From Bemisia tabaci (taxonomy: Eukaryota; Arthropoda; Insecta; Hemiptera; Aleyrodidae), in NCBI RefSeq assembly GCF_918797505.1, contig NC_092801.1, positions 23,374,116-23,438,115 on the forward strand: a DNA stretch of 64,000 nt. The letters run 5' to 3'. The notes beneath the pieces are model-generated. The model had not been told where the DNA came from, did no database searches, and saw only the letters and a list, made by a program, of their open reading frames with translations. Position 1 is the first letter of the stretch. The number at the start of each line of letters is the position of its first letter. Shown one piece after another: positions 63,813 to 64,000 of this stretch. Position numbers and translations under genes: made by a program.

Positions 63813-64000
63813 CTGCCATGTCATGAGGAAAAACGCCGTATGAGCATTCGTATGTTGCCAGGCTTCGTGTCAGAAAATATTTATTTTTGAAGAAAGTTCT
63901 GAATAATTTGCCTTGAAATTCTCAGACTTTTTAGATCGAATTTCGAAAGAAATCCTCCGAAAAATCGAAGAGAAATATTCATAAATTTTTCCGACGACTC
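63813..64000. mobile_element. Family A MITE, copy 14, cut by the window edge
   Basis: CTGCCATGTCATGAGGAAAA and ACGCCGTATGAGCATTCG at the left; the right end is outside the window. Confidence 0.75.

Overview
This window is nuclear DNA from an animal, most likely an insect. The evidence is short coding exons separated by introns of 1 to 23 kb with GT/AG junctions, no operons, AT-rich intergenic DNA, and dozens of small inverted-repeat transposons. A sap-feeding hemipteran such as a whitefly is my guess from the repeat style; I could not test it.

I can support two genes. Gene 1 (+ strand) is a four-transmembrane protein of unknown function, built from three phase-compatible exons at 14776-14901, 37703-37817 and 48563-48855 (177 residues recovered, N-terminus missing). 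Its TGA stop is followed in the same frame by 33 more codons, all ending in G or C, up to a TAA at 48955-48957. This makes it a strong stop-readthrough candidate. A polypyrimidine tract, two or three Pumilio-type motifs and a poly(A) signal at 52246 suggest a long 3' UTR. Gene 2 (- strand) is the C-terminal part of an axonemal outer-arm dynein intermediate chain (DNAI2-like), in three phase-0 exons: 62211-62357, then 58392-58589, then 57119-57274. Its 5' exons lie beyond the right edge. The two genes converge tail to tail, with about 4.9 kb between their putative poly(A) signals.

Region by region: 1-14.7 kb has no recognised exon and is packed with fold-back elements. 14.9-37.7 kb is the first known intron of gene 1 and holds nested transposons, Helitron-like elements, a 2.1-kb inverted repeat and a LINE fragment. 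37.8-48.5 kb is its second intron. 48.5-52.3 kb is the last exon and probable 3' UTR. 52.3-57.1 kb is intergenic. 57.1-64 kb is the dynein gene, whose larger intron holds a hAT-type element carrying a triplicated unit of about 685 bp.

I label the dispersed repeats A to Z within this annotation. Family A (about 250 bp, TIR CTGCCGTGCTAAGGAARAAC, 4-bp target duplications) is the commonest, with about 18 full or partial copies. Families D and E show 9-bp duplications, two elements show hAT-like 8-bp duplications, and several CACTGA(A/G)AAAA elements sit between TA dinucleotides. No rRNA, intact tRNA or CRISPR array was seen. Repeat edges are read by eye and may be off by several bases.
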